From: Lingula anatina
Lineage: Eukaryota > Brachiopoda > Lingulata > Lingulida > Lingulidae
Assembly: GCF_001039355.2 (NCBI RefSeq)
Contig: NW_019773692.1
Location: 483,425 to 547,424 of the forward strand
Length of the DNA stretch: 64,000 bases
Reading direction: 5' to 3'
Numbering within the stretch: the first letter of the stretch is position 1; each line of letters starts with the position of its first letter. Positions 23,001 through 36,106 of this stretch are shown one piece after another. The notes beneath the pieces are model-generated. The model was not told where the DNA came from, made no database searches, and was given only the letters and a program-made list of their open reading frames with translations. A program made the translations under genes and the position numbers.

Positions 23001-26000
23001 TGTATTTGTATTGTGCATTGACTGTTAAAAATGTGCTTACAATCTCTGTTAAACAGGCGAAGAGATTCCGGATGTTGCAACAGAACGAGTAAAAAATCCA
23101 GCACCATCCTTTATAGTTCTACCTAGTGGATTGATAGTGGCTGTCGACAAAGATAATCCTTCCAATGTTTTATGGCAACACAAGGTATGGCATCCTGTTA
23201 GACAGCTGGCACTATGTAAATGTTTAGCACTTCAGAAAACATTCTCATTGTTTATATGAATTGAGATGATGTAATTTTTATATTTAATGCACTGTGTTGA
23301 ATGAAAATAAAATTTTGTGTCTATGTACCTGTCACACACTTAGACTTATCTATATAAGGAATCATATTTAATTATGATGTATATATATGTAAATCTGTTT
23401 CAGTTTGAAAGTCCCATAGCCAGTGCTTGGACTCTTAGAGGCAATCATCTAGAACAAATAGATGTTTTGGATGGTGACAGAAATAGTCAAGACTTTCGAA
23501 TATCAGACAATAAGATAGATATGGAACCACTACCACCTGCACCTGTGATGTATTTAGGTATGTTTATCATTCAGTTTTATAGATATTGGAAAAAAGATTT
23601 ATAATTAGAACAGGGCAGTAGTAATATATCTTCAAAACTTATTATTTAATTATTATGCAATATGATATCTGAATCATTTATTGGTGGTCACTTAAATGAT
23701 TCTACTTAAGTGTGATTTGTTTAGTTTTCAGCAATACTGAAAACATTTAATTTTCAATTTTTATTTAATTTTTATTTAGGCATGCACCAGAACCAACTGT
23801 ATGTTCAGCCATCTGTCAAAACTACAGTATTTGGTACATATGGTCAAAACATGCCAAAATTGAGGTGGAGGCCTTTGATTGCAACATCCCCCTCAAGAAC
23901 TCCTGTCATAAACATAAATGATGAGGCCAACACACCACTTCTGGATTTCCATGGAAGGGACCAAAATGCGGAGACAGAAGTTCAGGCTGTTAGTGTTTGG
24001 CATCAGGGATATCCATATGGTAAGTTGTTTTACAGAATGTGTTTTTGCAATGAAACTCGTAAGTAACATATTATTGGGAATAATGCTTTTGTCAGTGAAC
24101 TGTCAGTCAATTATGCTTTATCATTTCAGATAATGGATATTTCCTGTACAGTGATGGGACCACAGCACCTATGCCAGATCCTCTTAAAAGGCAGCTGGAT
24201 TTTCTGAACCTAACCAATTTATCCAGCACAGGAGAATATGACGGCAGTTTTACAGTGTCATTGTGGAACTGGTGGTGTGTACCTTGGCTCTCACTTTTTA
24301 AATCAAATTTTCTTTAAAGATTATTGTTAATGAAGTTGTGAAGGCCACAATGTCAGAGTAATGAAACATCTCTACTTATGTGATCCATTGTTTTCTTTAA
24401 CATTGTAACCAAATTGATATCAAACATTGTTTGCAGGAAAGAGGTGGCAGCAATTAGTATTTTGACAGCAGTTTTATTCCATTTATTCATTACCAAGTAT
24501 GTAGTGAGAAGCATAATGTTGGAGAATCTGAAAGATGAACAGGTAAATATTTGTGCTTAAGTAGGGAAAAGAAATAATGAAATGTGAAACAGAAAGCTTA
24601 ATTGTGATCAGCACTCACTTGTATTTGAGATTCTGATTAGATTCTTTTGTTGAACATGTCTAATAACTTATCACAGTCCTCATCCCACATCTCATCATCT
24701 TACATTTGTGCTGTGAATTCTTTGCTTCCTATACAGATGAATGAAAAACTGAAGAAAGAAGGCAGCAAATCTTCTGGGTCTTTGCAAGAAAGTCTTGACA
24801 GACAAGACAGCAATGAGAGTGTGGTTGGGGATAAAGGACTTTCAACTACTCAGGGGCCATTTGTCTCCAGGTAAAATTTAATATAAAATATAATTTTGTA
24901 ATAATTATGATATTTTAGTGATGTTATAGCTGCCACCTTCCATTATTTGAAGGAATATTTAACATGTAATAATTTGATGATATGGATATATTAACCATGT
25001 GATGTTTGCCATTAAGGTTTAACAGTTTACTGTTGATTTTTTCCAGGTTTTACTCTGACTTTGATCAGCTGGCATGTCTAGGGAAGGGTGGCTTTGGAGT
25101 TGTATTTGAAACCAAAAATAAAGTGGATGATAACCATTATGCCATCAAGAGAATATCCTTGCCAAATAGGTTTGTATATTTTTAAAAGATAATACAATAG
25201 CAGTTTTGCCATCATTTTTTAAACTGGCTTTCAAAGATAGATTTGTCTTTAGGTTGATAGCAATTCAAATTTATTTCTTTAATCAATATTCTTAGATATA
25301 CAACACACATTAATTGAAAGTCATTACCAAGATGTGATTGTTTTTTAGTACGGATGCAAAGGAAAAGGTTATGAGAGAAGTTAAAGCACTTGCCAAGCTA
25401 GATCATGGCGGTATAGTCAGATATTTTCAAGCCTGGTTAGAAAGCCCACCTCCTGGCTGGCAAGAAGAGAGAGATGTTGGGTTACTTGACAGGTGAGTAT
25501 AGGTACAAGTAGTAAGAGATAAATTACTCATCAGTTTTATCAGTTTTTCATTTGTACCTTTTTTTATCATGTAGATGACATATGTTAAACCAACCCAATT
25601 TTAAATGTACAAGAAAGATTGTATAAGTGAACCAATGTCTTTTTATTGTCTCACTTTTGGATTTTATGTTTAGATATTGATAAACTGTCTGACAGTTTTT
25701 ATCTTTTCTTTTTAGTGACACCACTACTATATCTCAAACACCTTACAGTGGGACTTATAAAAAAGACTTATTGAAGACGTCTAGTCCAGTTGACTGCCCC
25801 ATTGGAAGCAGTAGAAGTCTAGGATTTGTACCACATAAGGAAGATATAGATAATGATGAGAGTGGATCCTTTAGTGTAGTTGGAACCCCACATACAATGC
25901 CACATTTTCACACAAAGACTTCTGTAGACTTTGACTTAGACACATCAGATTCAGACTCTGAAAATGACATCCTGGACAACTTGGAGGCAGGATTGCAGGA

Positions 26001-27710
26001 TGTACCTTTTCAAGTGTATCAAGAAAAACAGCTGGATGTTGAAAATGTGGATTTTGATAATTCGAATGATTCTCTTAACATTGTTTTTGAGGATTCTGGA
26101 TGTGAAGAAAAAAGCAACAGTGATTCCGTTTTTTGTGCAGAGACTAGTAGCTGTGATTACACAAACTCTGAAAGTGGACAGTTAAGAAATGTAATTGTAT
26201 CTAAAGAGTCACATTCTCCAATTTCTAGTTCATTTACTCTGCATTCTTCCAAACCAAGCAGAACTGAAAAAAGAAAGGATTCTAGTCTTCCAAAAATGTA
26301 TTTGTACATACAGATGCAGCTTTGCAAAAAGGAGACACTCAAGGACTGGCTAAATTCCAACACGCTCAATAGGAATCACACTGAGCTGATGCGCATTTTT
26401 GTGCAAATAGTTGATGCAGTGGAGTATGTTCATGGCATGGGACTGATGCACAGAGATCTCAAGGTGAGCACAAGTGCTTAATTAACCCAAGTATCAAATA
26501 AAGAAAAAATGATTGTTTGGTAATAAAATGTAGATAGAATCATCCACCCAGATAAAACTGCATTACGCATAGGCAAAAAGGCAAAACAAATTGTGAAATT
26601 CATCACTAAATTCTTGATTGATTGATTTTGTAGTGGCCATGGGTCTTTTTGTAGGATTTCATTTTCAGATTGTGCAAAATATTTATAAGCAACTTAATAA
26701 TGAATGCAATTTAATCACAATCATATCAAGTCTAACAGATGGGATTTGATCTCACCCATTTTTCAATATTTTTTCAGCCCTCAAACATTTTCTTTTCACT
26801 GGATGGTACTATCAAAGTAGGAGATTTTGGTCTAGTCACAGCAATGGCGGAATACACAGATACCCTAGTTGACAATGAAGAAGATGAACAAGGCAAACAC
26901 ACAAACCAAGTTGGGACTACTTTGTACATGAGCCCAGAGCAGGTAATCAAAACTGAAACTTCTCCATGAATGATGCTGTATCAGCTCGATACCCACTGCC
27001 CCAAAACAAAATGTAGTGATGACTCATTAAAAATCAATTTCGATCATTCTATCATTTTGGCACAACTATAAAAATAATCTGAACTTTCTGATGACAGACT
27101 TTTTTGTTGATGATCATATTTTATTGTATTTTCTCTTAGATTGCTGGGAAAAGTTATAGCCACAAAGTTGACATTTATGCCATGGGTCTGATTTTCTTTG
27201 AACTGTTCTACCCATTCTCAACACAGATGGAAAGAGTTGTTACCCTACAAAATATCAGGCAATTGAATTTTCCTGAGAGATTTAGCAGGGAACTCGGAGA
27301 GGAGGTAAGGATGTCCAAAATTAAAAAAAAAAATTGGTTAAATAGTGGTTTTTTTGAATGATAAAACTCTCCAAATAGTTGCATTTCATTGACTATGAAA
27401 AAAAAAAACGTGAGTCAAGAGTAGAGTCAGAGAGTGTGTCATTTATTTAATGAAGATTGTACTTGCTTTTATATGAAGCTATTTTCTTGCGCAGTTAAGT
27501 GTTGAGATAATGGAATGCAACAATATCTTTAATTTTTTAAACAATTTTTTTCAGTGCCAGTTTGTCAAATGGCTTTTAATGCCCAAACCAGAAGAAAGGC
27601 CTGAAGTTACAGAAATACTTGAAAGTCCACTGATGAAAAATTTTGAGCAAACCATGCACAACCAACTCAAAAGAAACCGATCTCGCACTATATCTACATC
27701 AAGTAGCTGA
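20011..27710 (+). CDS. EIF2AK3: PERK, eIF2-alpha kinase of the unfolded-protein response
   Basis: Seventeen coding exons: 20011-20144, 20724-20853, 21210-21407, 22137-22270, 22774-22892, 23057-23184, 23404-23557, 23780-24019, 24130-24274, 24437-24542, 24737-24870, 25047-25169, 25349-25492, 25716-26463, 26778-26942, 27140-27304, 27555-27710. They give 1040 residues (human 1116). PERK sits in the ER membrane, senses misfolded protein in the lumen and phosphorylates eIF2-alpha. A signal peptide (about 12-30) precedes a beta-rich lumenal domain ([28 protein letters not shown]). The membrane helix is at about 464-483. The kinase has its glycine loop at LGKGGFGVV (552-560), Lys575 in AIKRI, an acidic Ser-rich insert of about 170 residues in exon 14, HRDLK (Asp877), DFG (Asp895) and activation segment [10 protein letters not shown] (925-934). 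The C-terminus RSRTISTSS resembles vertebrate PERK. All catalytic residues are intact. Intron 1 uses a GC donor (AAAG|GCAAGT). Confidence 0.97.
21531..21553. repeat. Poly(A) run
   Basis: An uninterrupted A tract in PERK intron 3, next to diverged dispersed-repeat text around 21580-21900. Confidence 0.8.
22328..22556. repeat. Second copy of the CCTCCGCC-ended element
   Basis: The left end CCTCTGCCAAGG and the right end CTTGGCAGAGGTCTGCACTC mirror each other and match the element at 341-556. The interior contains the family phrase ATGGATGGATTTTGACAAATT. It lies in PERK intron 4. Confidence 0.65.
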
Positions 27711-29001
27711 ATTATCTTGCATGCGTTACACACGTTTGACAGAACTGTAAGATTGACAGTATGCACATTGAACTTGGCACATTATAACCTCTGGTTAAAG
27801 TAAAAATATTTGAATCATGTTTTCATTTTGAATATTGGCATTGCTGTCATCACCATGACCAAAAAATGGAAAAAAAAGCTGTGATAAAAATGCACAATTT
27901 AGTTACGTGCAACCTCATTGTAATTACATGTTGGAGATTATTCATTTTCATTATTCACAAATTTATTTTCACTAAAATATCTTAAGTAAGGAACAAATAC
28001 ATTGTTGCAGTATTATAAATGTTTTATTTGAAATAAATGCGTATGTACAACATGGCATTTGCCCGTTTGTTTATCATTAGTCTTACATTGTTTATTGGAC
28101 AATAACAAAGAACTGTAGATTTTGACAAAAGAATATGAGCTGTCGGCTGAAATAGCTCAGTGTCCTTTCATGAAAACTGTGTACTTTATTTTAAACACAG
28201 AAAAGTGTGTGATTTGGCATAAAATGGAAAAAATATTCTGTGCCATTAAAATTTGGCTGCTTTATTTCATAGGACTTGAACTCCTTCAACATATAATATC
28301 AAGCACTTTCTTAAAAGTGAATATATGTGAAGGTGTAAATTAAGACTTATCACCATTACTTTAATAGTATAATCAACTTGATACTTAAACCCCAGTTTGT
28401 TACATGGGCTCTTCTGTTTACTGAGTATGCTGGAGCCAAACTAGAAGTCGTTCAAGAAAGGGAGAAATAACACTTGTGACACCTATGGCAGGAATGATGG
28501 ATACTAAAACTTGGTAGAGCCACTTATCCAGGCAGTATCATGGATAGGTGAACAGATTTTGGCATATTTATGTTTATCAACAGCAAAATTCTTTTGGCTT
28601 TTTTTATGCAATGTTCAACTGCTGAAAATTCAAGAAAAAGGGGGCACAAAGGATATTATCAGTTAGTAGAAAATCAAGTGATATTTCATAAATATATCAG
28701 AAGAATGGGATCAGAAATAATACCACATTGGCTCATACGGTGTGACAAATTAAAGCTGACAATTTATTCCTCAATAAATTTTTTTTGGTTCATTTTCTTT
28801 CAAGTTGTTGAATTACAGTCTTTTTCACAAATGTATACCATATTTCATTTTAATACAAAAAAAAAAAAAAACTTAAATCTAAATGTATTAAAACAATTTC
28901 ATTTATTGCTATACTTCTGAAGCTGATTAATACTAACATAGGTTTCAAGGTTCACATAAGCTGTAATTGTTCTTGTGGTTATTAAATGAGTTCATATATA
29001 T
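27711..29001. other. 3' region between PERK and the small minus-strand gene
   Basis: This holds the PERK 3' UTR with AATAAA at 28032-28037, and the 3' end of the small minus-strand gene (TTTATT at 28902-28907, which is AATAAA on the minus strand). The two genes converge. Short ORFs at 28122 and 28570 carry no recognisable content. Confidence 0.5.
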
Positions 29002-29532
29002 TCAAAACTGGCTACTGTCTTCCTTGGTGCCATGGCTGGTGATGGCTTCCTTACAGTTGCTGGCAGACTCTACAGCATTGTAAACGGACTGCAGTGTCTG
29101 GGGACTGAACTGGGTGGTAAAGTCAACATACATCGTGTGAGCATGAACTGAAGCAAAAAGAAATATATTCTCCTTAGTTTTTTTGAATATGCATTTACCC
29201 ATCACAAATGAAATTCTATGAATATGACAAGTACCAAAACCTGGCTTGCTTCAAAAGTTGTCCAATCTCAATAGTAATCATGGAGAACCAGATCTATGTT
29301 TGTGCCTTTCACCTACTGTCGTTATGTACACTGTATTAATATGAAAACTCTGAAAACAGAAATTCTACCTACTACTGCTTTTGATTAAGTTGGCTTTCTG
29401 CTCATTCAGTTGTTTATCAATGTCTTTAAGGACTGCCATTTGTTGTTGGTGATTGTATTCTGTTTGCATCGAAGTCCCATCAGCCTTGCACTTGTTGGCC
29501 ATCATGGCTGCAGGATCCGTCTCACTTGTCAT
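29002..29532 (-). CDS. Small two-exon protein, unrecognised
   Basis: Two coding exons on the minus strand (29373-29532, 29002-29147) join in frame to 306 nt and 101 residues. Of the possible donors, only GTAGGTAG directly after AGCAGTA keeps the frame open into the second exon. The protein begins MTSETDPAAMMANKCKADG. It has a predicted helical, Q/K-rich middle (about 28-52, QQQMAVLKDIDKQLNEQK) and continues HAHTMYVDFTTQFSPQTLQ to a polar tail ending DSSQF. No signal peptide or membrane helix is visible. I do not recognise the family. The clean splice signals and the composition argue that it is real; a small coiled-coil subunit of a larger complex is one possibility, but that is a guess. Confidence 0.6.
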
Positions 29533-30998
29533 CACTGACACTCAGCTCTGACTCTTTATTGGAATCCTAGCCTGACTTGGATATATGACATATATAATAT
29601 CATAATACAATTTACCAGGTTTGTTAATTTTGGTAAAATAAGGACTGAAACATTCTTGATTCATAAATTTTTATACTCACGCTCGGCTGTCACCTTTTAT
29701 TGATCGATTAATAAACGTAAAAAGAACAAGTTTACACCCTTTAGAATACTAAACTCATCTTAAAATGACAGCCTAGCGCGTAAATACTGATGTTACTGAT
29801 GACGTACTGGCGTGTTACTGCCAGTACGAGCCCTTGCCGGCGTTAGTGCAGCAGGGCTCCAACGAACGCATTTTTATGGTGATTATAAAAACATAAATAT
29901 CAGTGGAATAGAATTTTAAAAATGGAATTTCGGACTTTTTAATTCGTTCATATAACTGATATCCGTAGACAAGAAGTAGGGAATAAAGACTTTTTACGGT
30001 ACGTGAAGACAATTAACTGTTACTAAATGCAAAAAATGCTAGTAGTAGATTTATATTTCATTTTTAAACGTATTACTAGTATTACAGAATTACTATTAGA
30101 TGTGTACTGGTAGCAGTAGTAGTAAAAGACGCGCGATGCTTCACTTGCCGAGCACTTGACCGGAACCAACTTTAATGACTGCAAAAGGACAAAATACTTT
30201 AATTCACAATCCAGATATGACGATACAAACTAATTAACCAAAGCTTACCTTTAAAAATACTGCTAAAATATTTTTAATGAAACACGAGCTACATTCCAGT
30301 GACATTCGTGAACTCGTCTGCATATGACGTGCACGGGTAATGCTAGACCAACAAATTTACGACAACGCTTTAGTATCTTACAGTAATATAACAGTAGTAT
30401 ATATACATATATGTATATATAAACATATAAAATCTTTTCATTCGGCTAGACACTATGAAATATTTCGTTCTACAACTAATAATTTAAAATCTTTTGTCGT
30501 TCTCTGTGATCCATAAAAGTGTCCAAAAAGAGGCTGTAAAACGGAGACTGCCGAAAAGAGCGGGTAAAGACTTCTCGTTTTCAGCATGGATTCCCACGCT
30601 GTTTGTTCCATAAGAAGCACGTTCAGCCAAGGGGGTGAAAAAGGTTTCTTTCACATATTCCTTTCACAGTTGTTATAATAGTTACGTCCTTAGGATGAAA
30701 AAATTGACAGATTTGGTGAGACAAATTAGAATGAAATATCCCTGCACTGTTGAAGCCTGCAAGATGAAATTGAAACGCCATTTTCTCTAGAGTCTAAATG
30801 CAGGGGTATATAGAGTTTAGTTTACTTAAAGAAAAATGATGAAGAAATAATTTAATGTGTACCTCTTTTCTTTAACAGTATTTTTCTAAATTGCATGTTG
30901 CATTCGGTGAATTTGATGTTGCATTAGAATAAGGTGTAACCAGAATTTTATCACGAAGGTCAAAGCAAGCAAGAAGAAATGAAAACGTTACCCCCCCC

Positions 30999-31029
<31 letters not shown>

Positions 31030-31118
31030 ACACGCTTAAAAATTTCATTACCCACTTTCCTCAAGTTATGTGCACTGTGATAATAGTAGATTTAGAAAAA
31101 TTTGTTTTTCTGTTACAG
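29533..31118. other. Region between small gene and TRIM-like gene
   Basis: No conserved coding sequence was found. It should hold the promoters of the minus-strand small gene and of the TRIM-like gene. A possible extra first exon of the latter is 30586-30643: it opens with ATG, runs 58 nt and would join in frame to 31119 (adding about 20 residues), but its donor (GTTTCT) is weak. A poly(C) plus (CA)n tract lies at 30992-31033. Confidence 0.4.
30992..31033. repeat. Poly(C) followed by (CA)n
   Basis: About 24 C residues run directly into an ACAC repeat, about 85 bases upstream of the acceptor of the first certain TRIM-like exon. Confidence 0.9.
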
Positions 31119-31120
31119 GT

Positions 31121-34100
31121 ATGGATGAACGAGAGAAGGTTACAGCACTTTTAACTGAGGTGTATGGTTCAGTGCATACAATTCAAAGTAACCTGAAAAA
31201 GCTACATGCTATGCACACTCTTCTTTATATGAAGAGAGACATTGGGAAGAGTGCCATCCGTTCTTGTCTCCAGGCTATGACAGCTAAACTTGCACAATTA
31301 CAAACAGAGCTGGAGGTAGAATTGGAAAATGAGTGTGCTGCCAAAGAGGAAAAATTACAGGGCCTGTCAGACCTTTATGTCAAAAGAGTAGAAGAGGTGA
31401 ACAACACCTGCCCAAAGATAGAAGAGTTCCTTTTGGCCGGAAAAGAAAAGGAGCTCAAAGAGCAGTACAAAGCATTATGTGAAAAATTGAAAAACATGCT
31501 GAAGGCCACAGAAAAAGAAAACTTGGAGCATTGGAACACTTCTTCATGGAGCACTTTGGAATTTGTACCTCTTCCTTCAGGTCTGAAGAAATCTGATATG
31601 GGCTACATAAAATGTAGTTCTATAAATCCAGATACTTTGATGTTATCACCACCAGAAAATGGAGATTTCTATGTTAGGCCTGCTGGTTCTTTGGTTACCT
31701 TTAAGTTGTACCTGCCTGATGGTTTAGAACCAGATACTGCCAGCCTGCGCTACTTGTCAGGGCAATTGGCACCCCATGGCTCAAAGGTGCCAACAGAAGA
31801 AACCAGAGGAGAATTCAAACTGGATGACAGTGCAGCTGTCATAACACTTTCATTTCAACCTCAAATGAGTGGTACATATCAGATCCATGTACATGTTTAT
31901 GGTCAGGCAATAAAAGGAAGTCCATTTAAGATGGTTGTTCTTGAAACTGCAACATCAGAATATGAGATGCCTGGTGTAGTGAAAAAGAGCCCTATAAAGA
32001 GTCGATCACAGTGGAATGGAAAGTCCAGGCCAAGGGTGGCTAGCAGTGGGCTGTTGGCTATCACAAGACACATAACAGGTGAAGAAGACACCATTCCTAA
32101 GGATAAAGAAGCAGCTAAGTTGAAAACACCAAAGTTTGATGCTTCATTTGCTGTCCCTTGCTTCTCTGGTGCTGGGGATGGCTTGGCTAATTTGAAGATG
32201 GAGCACAATGAAGATTGGGTCAGAGATCCAGCACCAAGTAAAACTACAGATGAAGGTGCCACAGCAAGCATAGCTACGAAGGCCCAAACTGAAGCTAATA
32301 AAACTGTTACCATCACCTGGGATGATCTGAAGAAATTTAGAATGCCCACTGTTGGTAATAAGCCAGCTTTGAGAAAACCATTGAGGAAACCAGTTTTCTG
32401 CAAGAGTGAACCAGAGGGTGCAGTAATGAATAGTGAAGATAGTGTGACTGATAGCCCTCTAAAAGATAAAAAGGTAGCCTTTGCTGATGTGGGACTGTCC
32501 ACTGAATCCAATGAAGAACCAGTGAAGAAAAATGAGGTGCCTGATGATGTAAAACCAAAAAGGGAAGACATTTTATTGAGTTTGGCCAAAGAATCTCCTC
32601 CAGATTCACATGAGGATGTTGAGGTCCCAGTCAATGCGTCCAGTGCTGATGAAAGTGAAGAAAAGACTGTATGCTTACCTGTTAAAATTGAAGAAAATAT
32701 ATCTCATTGTGAGGAAAAAAGCTCTACTGGAGAAAAAGACAACAGTAATTTTTCTTTTGAAAAAGAAATGGTTAAATCAGTAATTGAGCAACACAGAATT
32801 GATTGCCCTGGAAAAGGTGAGATTCTTCTTATAAAAAGTATTTTATTTATTTATTCATTTAATTTTTGCAATTTTTCACATCAAAGAGATATTGAATCAC
32901 AAGAAATGCATACATTACAGAAAAAGTAACATAAATTAACACATTAATGAAAGAAATGGTAATGGATGTAAATTTGCTGAATGTAGAACAGGTCATGAGG
33001 AGTCCCAGCTGTGCAATGTGTCACTTCACTATGGGCCTGGTGAACTTAAAGTCATGATTTTTCGTTATTTTCAGCCCTGAAAGCAGAGTTGGTTTTAAAA
33101 TTTGGTCACAAGGGGAAAGAATTGAAGGATCATTTGTTCTTCCCGATTGGAGTGACAACTACTAAAGAAGGACACTTTGTTGTGGCAGACCATGGGAATG
33201 ACATGGTCAAAATCTTTGACAGAAATGGAGAACATATGTTGACCATTGGTTCAAAGGTAATTAATATATCTGAGGTGGAAAAGGAGAACATATTGACAGA
33301 AGTCTTACAGAGAGTCTTTAAAAAATGTTGGACAAATTGTATGGTATTTGATGTACTCTATTATCAACTTATCTAATGTCAACTTATCACTTTTGAACAG
33401 TGTGCAGAGATGCTTTAACAACCCAGCTTATGGTTTATAGAAACCAAAAAAACTTTCTATATGAATAGATAAAAAAAAATATATATATATAATTTTATTA
33501 ATATTATTATAATCATTATTTTTTTTAGCAAAACAATGTATTCAGTCGGCCCTCAGCAGTGGTAGTGAATGACCAGGGGGAGTTGTTTGTGAAAGATAGC
33601 CGTATGTTGCAGGTGTATGACTTACATGGGAACTTATTGAGATCCTTTGGCAAAGGAGATCTGAATGCTCCATATGGTGAGTGGCATTTTCTTGAGTGGG
33701 TGGACATGCTCATAGAATCTGTTGTTGGCAGTCCCGTTTTTGTCAGTACTGATTTGTTTTTGATTATTATGTTGAACCTTATAAATTTCTGTCAAAAATA
33801 TTTTAAAGAAAAATAAATTTGATGATTCTAATCACTTCATTGATGATCTCAAGATAATATTTTCTTGTTATCTGACTAATTCAGTACTGTTAAAAGAGGC
33901 AGATATTCAAAATGCCTTACTCTTCTACAGGAATGGCACTGAACCAGTTTGGCCATCTCATAGTCATGGACACATGCAGGCAGGAGCCCAGTCTGGTGGT
34001 CTTTACTCAGGATGGCCGGTGGATGAGGAAGATAGCTGTGCCTGTACTGGCTGGTGTGCATGGCTCCAAGTGTCGATTTATGGATTGTTATGATGACATT

Positions 34101-34876
34101 GTGGTGGTCAGTGATTTAGGTAAGATGTTTGTAAAATGGGGAAAGTAGAATTGTGTGTGTTAAACCTTGTTTCAGTAAGGCAGAGGATATTGAAAATATG
34201 AAAAATCAAATAAAGTTATTAGAATTTTTTGTCAGCTTATGATGGCATTTGCTTTATTTTCTCTTTAAGTTAATGAACCAATTGACTGAAGAAAACATAC
34301 GTAATGGATAGTTTTGTGGATGGAATGCCTGTGGTAACAGTGACAAATAGAATAACTTCAAATTTTGTAATTATTGGTTTCAATAGGTCAAAGCCACATG
34401 TACATAGTTAAACAGCAAGGTGGCCAAGTTGTAAAAGAGTTTGGAGGATTTGGACGTCGTCCAGGGGAGTTTAATGAACCATCAGGAGTCGGCATTGATG
34501 CATTTGGCAATATAGTTGTTGCTGATAGCAAAAATGATCGAGTTCAGGTAAACCCTACAGGAAGTGGGAACTAGCATACTTTGTTAGGTTTAAAACGCCG
34601 AAGAAATTTTAAATCATCTCATTTTCAGGATGTATGAATTCAATTTTCTGTGAAATTTTATAGTTCACAGTTTGTTCAACTGCTTACTTGAAATATTTTG
34701 TGCAAAGAGTCATTTTACTTTTACAGGTTTTCTATCCAGACGGGACTTTCCAGTGTTTGTTAGAGCTGTCTGAGCCAATTTGCAGACCATCTGACCTTCA
34801 TCTCACTGAAGATGGCCATTTGGTGATAGTAAATTTTCTGGAACATTGTGTGAAAGTTTACAAACTGCACTGTTGA
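31121..34876 (+). CDS. RING-less TRIM/NHL protein (coiled coil, filamin repeat, NHL propeller)
   Basis: Six coding exons: 31119-32816 (ATG at 31121), 33075-33256, 33529-33676, 33931-34119, 34387-34547 and 34727-34876. They give 841 residues from that ATG. Residues 1-150 form a coiled coil resembling the B-box C-terminal region. A filamin/ABP280 repeat follows at about 174-272 (MSGTYQIHVHVYGQAIKGSP). About 280-565 is polar and probably disordered. The last five exons encode an NHL beta-propeller of about six blades (PIGVTTTKEGHFVVADHGND, PSGVGIDAFGNIVVADSKND, PSDLHLTEDGHLVIVNF). The order is that of TRIM2/TRIM3/TRIM71, in which the propeller binds RNA or protein. No RING or B-box is visible upstream, so no intrinsic ligase activity is expected unless unseen 5' exons exist. 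An extra N-terminal exon at 30586-30643 is possible. A poly(A) signal is at 35019. Confidence 0.88.
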
Positions 34877-35755
34877 ATAGGATAGATGAACCTCATTTGC
34901 CCAAAACTTCCCATGATGAGTGAGAGTTTTTCTTCTGTTTCTCAGGAAAAGGACTAAAAAAATGTGGACTTGGCCACAAAGGTAGACAGGTAGACCAAAA
35001 AGAAAACTTGAAAGCGAAAATAAAAAGAAACATGACAATATTCATTATGTGAAAAGGAAAAAACATAAACTTCAGGTTTTAAATTTTCAAAAATCATTTG
35101 TAGAACATGCTAAAATATAAAACACTGACACTACTAATAAACATACATAGCATTGGCTCAAAGACAAAAGTTTCAATATGAAAACTTGTGAATAACACAG
35201 ATGTGGGGAAAACTTTGGTGATATTTAGTGTCTGGAGCACCTGCACCACAAGTAGTCTGCAGGTCTTCCCAATTCTCTGCTGGTCTGAACTAAGTACAGT
35301 AATAACTCCGATCTTTTCAGTGGGGGAAAATTATCAGTTTTTCAGATACATTGTTTTGTAAGCATTAAAGATATATGTCTTTGTAGCAATTGTGATTTCA
35401 CCATATAAAAAGGAACTATAAGGCAGCCTGTTTTTCAGTTTTGTTGCCAACTTTCAATGGGAATGTCCTAACTTTTGGATTTGTCACAAAAAAAAAGTTT
35501 CTGTAAAATTCACAATTTTCCCCATTGAAAAGATGAAGTCATTATCATATTTTGTTTTTGTTGGTCTATGTTTACATATGATTTAATATTCTGTATTGCA
35601 TTTTCACATAAACATGCCAGTCCAGAGGACCTGTGATATCAAAAATCTTGCATGTCCTCTGGCTGCTCAAGTAGTAATGAACTGTCGGACAGGCAGTTTC
35701 CCCATGTCTGATAACACTATGCTACTAGGTACAAAAATGGTTCTCTAAGACTGGG

Positions 35756-35965
35756 TTCCCATAGATTTAGATTGATCTATCTGGATCAACCTTACTCCTT
35801 GAGGGTTCACGCTAAATTGCTGTCAGGTTCCGAGAGCCGAGTGCCCAAAAGTTAATTACCCCTTTACAGCTTTTAGTACGCGGGACAGACATTTAAGCCG
35901 GTCAGGCTGACAACAATCTAGTGAGACTCCCCATGGGGATAGATCAATCTGAAAATCTATGGGAA
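35756..35965. mobile_element. Miniature inverted-repeat element, family A, copy 3
   Basis: It runs from TTCCCATAGATTTAGATTG to CTGAAAATCTATGGGAA. The internal text (AGTTAATTACCCCTTTACAG, GACTCCCCATGGGGATAGAT) matches the other copies. It is in the opposite orientation to copy 2 and lies in intergenic DNA. Confidence 0.85.
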
Positions 35966-36106
35966 TGCACTCTAAAAGTGCACTTACGAAATGAAGTAAA
36001 TTTTTTGCATTAATCATCACTGGAATAGTACAAAAGCTATGTAGACAAAATTTTGCTGCAATTTAGCATGCATGTGTTAAACATCATTCAATGCTTGTGC
36101 ATAATT

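Noticed and set aside
31903-32634. 243-residue ORF on the minus strand
   Set aside because: It lies exactly opposite the disordered part of the TRIM-like exon and has no domain, start context or splice support; it is a shadow of the plus-strand coding sequence.
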